Position numbers and translations under genes: made by a program. Positions 59,541 through 64,000 of a DNA stretch of 64,000 bases are shown here, piece by piece (position 1 is the stretch's first letter; each line of letters begins with the position of its first letter). The stretch is from positions 1,734,501 through 1,798,500 of the forward strand of contig JADJWP010000002.1 of assembly GCA_016716305.1 (NCBI GenBank), read 5' to 3'. This DNA comes from Chloracidobacterium sp. GTDB lineage: Bacteria > Acidobacteriota > Blastocatellia > Pyrinomonadales > Pyrinomonadaceae. The notes beneath the pieces were generated by a model. The model saw only the letters and a program-made list of their open reading frames with translations, was not told the DNA's origin and ran no database searches.

Positions 59541-62156
59541 CTAAAATTTGGCGACCGCAGATTCCAGTTCACCTAGTAACTTATTGTCGACCTCGGGTAG
59601 AGCATTTTCGGCCTTCAGTGAATTGAGTATTTCGATCGCCTGACGCAGGTTTACTTTCGCCGCTGCCGCGTTACCGATCTTCGCATAGTTCTCACCAAGA
59701 TTCTTTTGTGCAAGCGCGACATCGCGGCGAGCATTCTTGTTCGCAGGGTCTGCTTCCACGATCTTTTGCCAGAGTTCCATTGAGAGGAGGAATGATTCGT
59801 TCGAACCACGAATGTCATTCTGCAGCCGCTTTGCAAGACCGATTCGCGTATGAATTCTGGCAAGGTCGGACTGGTAAAAGCGGTTTCGCGGCTCACGTCT
59901 GATCAGGCCTTCAAAAAGACCTTTCGAAGTATCGAGTGCAAGAACTGCTCGGGCGATCTGCTTCAGATTGACCGCAACGACACCAACGCGGTAATTACTT
60001 CGCGCAAGATTGTGTTTTGCCTGGATGTCGGCCGGATCGTTCTCGACCCCCTTTGCCGCCGTTGCCAAGGCTTGCTCGGCATACTTCATCGAGGTCACAT
60101 CATTGATCTCCTCGAAAATACCGCTCGCCAGCATATAGACACGCCACATCAAATGCCGCGACCGCGCATCTTTCGGCATTTCGGAAAGCAGCGTCTCCAT
60201 CTCGGAAACACCTCGTCCCATTACCGCTTCAGCTCGCATTTGGTCGCCGTTCCATGAAAGCGAATTTCCGAGATCTGCGCTGGTGACCGCGACGAGCTCG
60301 CGCGTCTCTCTCGCCGATCGATCGAGCGCGGCCGAACGTTCGATCACCGATTCAGCGTATTTCACGGCTTCTGCATACTGGTTATTCGATTGGTAATACT
60401 GTGAGAGTTCGGTCAGGATCTTCAGAAAAGAAAGCAACAGGCTGTCGTCTTCCGGATGCTCCGCGACAAGAGACTCATAGATCGCTTTCGACCTCATCAG
60501 AGCATCGAGCGACCCGGCCGTGTCTCCCTGCCAATATTTCGCATCGGCAAGATGCCGATAATTTTCTGCGAGCAGGCGGCGGTTGACATAAGTTTCGGGC
60601 AAGACGAGCCTTATCGAATTCGCCTTTTCGAAACTCGTTAACGAGCCGGCAAGATCGCCGAGATTCGGTTTGCTCGGGTGGCCCTGAAGCTCTCCGATCT
60701 TTTCGTAAGCCAATGCAAGCTCCGCCTGGAGATCGACATCACCGGCCGATTCGCCCGCGAGGCTGTCCAAATACTCGAGTGCCCGCGTCACGAGTATCTC
60801 GCGAGCCTCGGTCGAGCCCTCAAGAGTTTCGATCTTCGGTGTGATCTCAAACAAGAGCGACGTCGAGAGCTTTCTCACGTCCTGAAAGCGGCGTTCGGCG
60901 CGGTCACGTTCGCGTCGGGCGAGGTTCGCTTGCCAAAGTGAAAACACGAAGCCTGTCAGGATCGAAACGACCACGATCGCCGCGGCTGCAACGGCAACTT
61001 TGTTGCGTCTGACAAATTTTGAAGCCCGGTATGTGAACGTGCTCGGACGTGCAAGTATCGGCTGTCCGTCAAGATAACGCCGGATGTCGGCCGCCAGATC
61101 CTCAACCGTCTGATAGCGCTGACTCGGGTCTTTCTGGAGGCATTTCAAGACGATATTGTCGATATCATTATTCAAGCCGGAAATACCTGCGATCGCGGCG
61201 GTTCCGGCCGTTTTTGACGAGAAGACCGAGCTCGGCCGCGTCGGCTTGGTGTTTGTTATCGTTAGGACGATCTGCTCGAGGCTTTTTCCATCGAAGCGGA
61301 ACGGCTTTTCGCCTGTCAGTATTTCGTAGAAAACCACGCCGAGGCTATAGATGTCTGAGACCGCTGTTATCTTTTTACCGAGGATCTGCTCGGGCGATGC
61401 ATAAGCTGGCGTGAATGCCCGGTATTCGGTCACGGTTTGCTCGGCATCGGGCATGTTTTCATCGAGAAGTTTAGCAAGGCCGAAATCGAGTAATTTCGGA
61501 TTGCCGTCCGCATCGATAAGGATATTTGACGGTTTGATGTCGCGATGCACGGTCAAATTTCGGTGAGCAAATGCGACAGCTGAACATATCTTCAAGAACA
61601 GCCGGAGCCGGGCATTCAGGTCGAGCTTTTGGGCAGCCGCATGTTCGAGAACCGGTTTGCCTTCGACATACTCCATTGCGAAATATGGTTCGCCGGCTTC
61701 GGAAACGCCGCCGTCGTGAAGCTGAGCTATGTAGGGATGATTTAGGGACGCAAGGATCTCACGCTCGCGGCGAAACCTCTTCTCGGTTACCGGATCGGCT
61801 ATTGTTTGCCGAACGAGTTTGAGTGCGACGCGTTGTTTGAATTCCCCGTCTGCCCTCTCCGCAAGGTAAACGGTACCCATCCCGCCGTGGCCGATCTCTT
61901 CGATGATCGAGTAGTGGGCGAACTTTCGCTCTAGCTGCGAGCTTCGGCCGGATGTTATCTCATTTCGAAGGTCGAGAACGTTGTTCTCGATCGGGTCATC
62001 CGGTAATTCATGAGCAGCAAGCAAAGAGTTGACCTCGGCCTCAAGTTCTTTGTCGCCGCCGCAAGCCCGCTCGACGAACTCTTTACGCTCGCTTTCGGCA
62101 ATCTCGACAGCGTCCGCAAAAATTGTCTTCAATTTATTCCAATGCTCGTCGACCAT
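59541..62156 (-). CDS. Membrane Ser/Thr protein kinase with TPR tail
   Basis: 871 residues. The kinase domain (about 85-350) has GHGGMGTVY, VALKLV, HRDIKPSNILID, DFGLAKLL and YASPEQ. A transmembrane helix near 395-415 (VAVAAAAIVVVSILTGFVFSLW) leads to an extracytoplasmic TPR-rich tail of about 450 residues (EKIGELQGHPSKP, LAENYRHLADAKYWQ and others). The layout is typical of acidobacterial and planctomycete Pkn kinases. The upstream ECF sigma gene is 46 bases away in the same direction, so both are probably one unit. Confidence 0.93.
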   Translation of the reverse strand: MVDEHWNKLKTIFADAVEIAESERKEFVERACGGDKELEAEVNSLLAAHELPDDPIENNVLDLRNEITSGRSSQLERKFAHYSIIEEIGHGGMGTVYLAERADGEFKQRVALKLVRQTIADPVTEKRFRREREILASLNHPYIAQLHDGGVSEAGEPYFAMEYVEGKPVLEHAAAQKLDLNARLRLFLKICSAVAFAHRNLTVHRDIKPSNILIDADGNPKLLDFGLAKLLDENMPDAEQTVTEYRAFTPAYASPEQILGKKITAVSDIYSLGVVFYEILTGEKPFRFDGKSLEQIVLTITNTKPTRPSSVFSSKTAGTAAIAGISGLNNDIDNIVLKCLQKDPSQRYQTVEDLAADIRRYLDGQPILARPSTFTYRASKFVRRNKVAVAAAAIVVVSILTGFVFSLWQANLARRERDRAERRFQDVRKLSTSLLFEITPKIETLEGSTEAREILVTRALEYLDSLAGESAGDVDLQAELALAYEKIGELQGHPSKPNLGDLAGSLTSFEKANSIRLVLPETYVNRRLLAENYRHLADAKYWQGDTAGSLDALMRSKAIYESLVAEHPEDDSLLLSFLKILTELSQYYQSNNQYAEAVKYAESVIERSAALDRSARETRELVAVTSADLGNSLSWNGDQMRAEAVMGRGVSEMETLLSEMPKDARSRHLMWRVYMLASGIFEEINDVTSMKYAEQALATAAKGVENDPADIQAKHNLARSNYRVGVVAVNLKQIARAVLALDTSKGLFEGLIRREPRNRFYQSDLARIHTRIGLAKRLQNDIRGSNESFLLSMELWQKIVEADPANKNARRDVALAQKNLGENYAKIGNAAAAKVNLRQAIEILNSLKAENALPEVDNKLLGELESAVAKF

Positions 62157-62202
62157 AATCGAATCGATCCGGAAAGGTGCGGGTTACGCCGTACAAAACG
62201 GT

Positions 62203-62760
62203 TCAGCTAGTCAATTCTCGTTGAAGCCAGGCCTTTGCGAATGTCCATTCACGCTTTACGGTCGTCTCCGAGATCTCGAGAACATACGCGGTCTCCGTGA
62301 TCGTCAGCCCGCCGAAAAACCTAAGCTCAACGATCCGAGCTTGTCTTGGATCGACCCTTTCAAGTGTTCGAAGTGCCTCTTCCAATCGAACAACGTCGAT
62401 CTCTCTGTTCGAAGAAAAACTGACTGCTTCGTCCAGCAATATCCGCTCGCCGCCATCGCGTTTTGCGGCCTGCTTGCTCCGGGCATGATCGATCAGCACT
62501 TTCCGCATCACCTCTGCGGCGACCGCAAAAAAATGGGCGCGGTTCTGCCAGGTGACATTCTCCCAGTTTACAAGGCGGATGTAGGCTTCGTGAACCAAAG
62601 CCGTTGCCTGGAGCGTATGTTCCCGCCGTTCGTTGTTGAAATAGGCCCGGGCCAGTCGCCGAAGGTCGTCATAGACGACCGGCAATAGGCTCTCGGGCGC
62701 ATTCTTATCGCCATTGGTGATCTTTCCAAGCAGAGCTGTAACGTCGGGGCTAACGGACAT
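62203..62760 (-). CDS. ECF-family RNA polymerase sigma factor
   Basis: 185 residues of the ECF (Sigma70_ECF, SigX6-like) group that lies with Pkn-type kinases. Region 2 reads LRRLARAYFNNERREHTLQATALVHEAYIRLV and NRAHFFAVAAEVMRKVLIDHARSK; region 4 is LTITETAYVLEISETTVKREWTFAKAWL. Such sigma factors have no anti-sigma gene and may be controlled by phosphorylation from the adjacent kinase (inference). Confidence 0.93.
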   Translation of the reverse strand: MSVSPDVTALLGKITNGDKNAPESLLPVVYDDLRRLARAYFNNERREHTLQATALVHEAYIRLVNWENVTWQNRAHFFAVAAEVMRKVLIDHARSKQAAKRDGGERILLDEAVSFSSNREIDVVRLEEALRTLERVDPRQARIVELRFFGGLTITETAYVLEISETTVKREWTFAKAWLQRELTS

Positions 62761-62902
62761 CGATCGCAGTGTAACAAGGGATTTCGTTCGCGATTATACA
62801 GCTAATTAAGTTCGAATCGAAATTATTTTCCTTCAATGGTCCTATCGAGCAGATTTTCTCGCCCTATCAAGCGGAAAACAAATGTTTGCAGGAGTGCACG
62901 TT

Positions 62903-64000
62903 ATGAGATCCCCCAGGAAACGTAACCGATTCACATTCGTCATCATCGCCTTTCTCGCGGCCTGCGTTGTCACGATCACCGCGTTTTCGGAACGTGTCGT
63001 ATCGATTGCGGCCCTCGCTGAAATTCCAAAAGATCTTTCGGCCGAAACCGTCAATGACCTCCAGAGAATGGACAAAAAGACGTCGCCAAAGGGCCAATCG
63101 CTCCTTCCGGTTTCAGGAAGACTGGTGTTCGAGGTAGGCGGCTACTCAATTCGCGGGATCGACAACGTCGGCTCCACGAACGATCTGACCGAGATCACCT
63201 CGAACAGAGACGGGGAGCCCGTATTTTCCGGCGACGGAAAAAAGATCCTTTTTCGAAGTTCGCGTGACTCCGATAACGCATTTAATGAGACCGAGTTGTA
63301 CGTAATGGACCCTGATGGTTTCAATCAACGCCGCCTTACGTTCAACTCAGAGCGCGAGGACGAATATTCGTTTTCTTTAGACGGTTCAAAGATAACATTC
63401 TCAACATACGGCCGAATCTGGGTAATGAACGCCGATGGAACGGGGCTGACCGAGATCTCCGATCCCAATACCAACGATCTCTCGGAACCCGCACTTTCAC
63501 CTGACGGCTCTCTTATTACTTACGTTCGCGACGGTTATGTTTGGAAAGCGGACTCTGACGGTTCGAACGCAGTTCAGATGTCATCGCAGAACGGATCCTA
63601 CCCGCGGTTCTCACCGGACGGGCAGCACATTTTTTGGACCTATGATGCGACGGTCAGCCGGATAAACGTCGACGGAACAAATGAAACGCTGATGATCGAC
63701 GGCAGCGTTAACGGATACAGCTATTTTCGAAGGTTCGCATTCTCGCCGGCTGGCGACAGACTGGCTTTTTTATGCGAAGGCCAAAGCGGTCCGGGAGTAT
63801 GTGTTGCGAATTCGGACGGAACCGGTGGGTTAAACAACTTCGGTTCGCTGGTGGTTTCATACGTCGACCCGGTTTGGTCACCAAATGGCGAAAAGGTCGC
63901 CTTTCTTCAATACGATTCAAGCTACAAGATCATTGTCGCGAATGCGGACGGTACGGGCGAAACTGAGATCTATGCGACTCAAGACCCTGATTCGATCGCC
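62903..64000 (+). CDS. Secreted PD40/TolB-like propeller protein (3' end outside window)
   Basis: The frame from ATG 62903 stays open to the window edge (366 codons). AGGAG lies eight bases upstream. A signal anchor (RFTFVIIAFLAACVVTITAF) precedes PD40 repeats: DGEPVFSGDGKKILFRSSR, LYVMDPDGF, RIWVMNADGTGL, FSPDGQHIFWTYDA, WSPNGEKVAFLQYD. These are TolB-like propeller blades. It is divergent from the ECF sigma gene, which may control it. Confidence 0.92.
   Translation, partial: MRSPRKRNRFTFVIIAFLAACVVTITAFSERVVSIAALAEIPKDLSAETVNDLQRMDKKTSPKGQSLLPVSGRLVFEVGGYSIRGIDNVGSTNDLTEITSNRDGEPVFSGDGKKILFRSSRDSDNAFNETELYVMDPDGFNQRRLTFNSEREDEYSFSLDGSKITFSTYGRIWVMNADGTGLTEISDPNTNDLSEPALSPDGSLITYVRDGYVWKADSDGSNAVQMSSQNGSYPRFSPDGQHIFWTYDATVSRINVDGTNETLMIDGSVNGYSYFRRFAFSPAGDRLAFLCEGQSGPGVCVANSDGTGGLNNFGSLVVSYVDPVWSPNGEKVAFLQYDSSYKIIVANADGTGETEIYATQDPDSIA

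Overview
The window is a 64 kb piece of a bacterial chromosome with no rRNA, prophage, insertion sequence or CRISPR array. Gene content points to Acidobacteriota, most likely class Blastocatellia (inference). The indicators are a VWFA-related protein of the acidobacterial type, an ECF sigma factor beside a Ser/Thr kinase with a TPR tail, secreted PD40 beta-propellers, TonB-like and OmpA-like envelope proteins, and fairly GC-rich, dense coding with short gaps on both strands.

Layout. 1-9.1 kb: the end of a DegP/HtrA protease, an aldehyde dehydrogenase, a glutathione peroxidase, an AT-rich lipoprotein gene, alanine dehydrogenase, a PDZ/radical-SAM protein, a small lipoprotein and a TonB-family protein. 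9.2-15 kb: holB, a DUF2752 protein, then the minus-strand run dxr-rseP-ispG (isoprenoid synthesis plus an intramembrane protease). 15-23 kb: a minus-strand block with a DinB-like protein, a SulP transporter, hisS, a gamma-carbonic-anhydrase-like protein, murJ and a D-Ala-D-Ala carboxypeptidase. 23-33 kb: 8-oxoguanine glycosylase, a TPR protein with two aspartic-protease domains, a PIN protein, tRNA-Ala, enoyl-CoA hydratase, PilZ, thioredoxin reductase, lipocalin, FmdB/VWA/OmpA genes and thyA. 33-46 kb: methyltransferases, a candidate zinc metallopeptidase, an HIT protein, a glycosylasparaginase, a membrane glycosyltransferase, asnB, pip, tatA, an SDR and a NicO-type metal transporter. 46-57 kb: a photolyase-like protein, a PadR/membrane-protein pair, two M48 peptidases, and thiC under a TPP riboswitch. 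57-64 kb: a PQQ-type sugar dehydrogenase, PPK2, a kinase/sigma-factor pair and a secreted propeller running off the end.

The most unusual structure occurs twice. In each case a complete gene is followed by a small lineage-specific gene and then by a decayed second copy of the complete gene's 3' end, in the same orientation. The first involves the glycosyltransferase gene at 37520-38509 with its relic at 38937-39023. The second involves thiC at 51511-53523 with its relic at 50555-50740. This is the footprint expected from insertion at a gene's 3' end, or from collapse of a tandem paralogue.

A second recurring structure is a long inverted repeat that fills the gap between two genes in the same direction. 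It is seen at 837-898, 6093-6155 and 33424-33500, and in the first two cases it overlaps false start codons.
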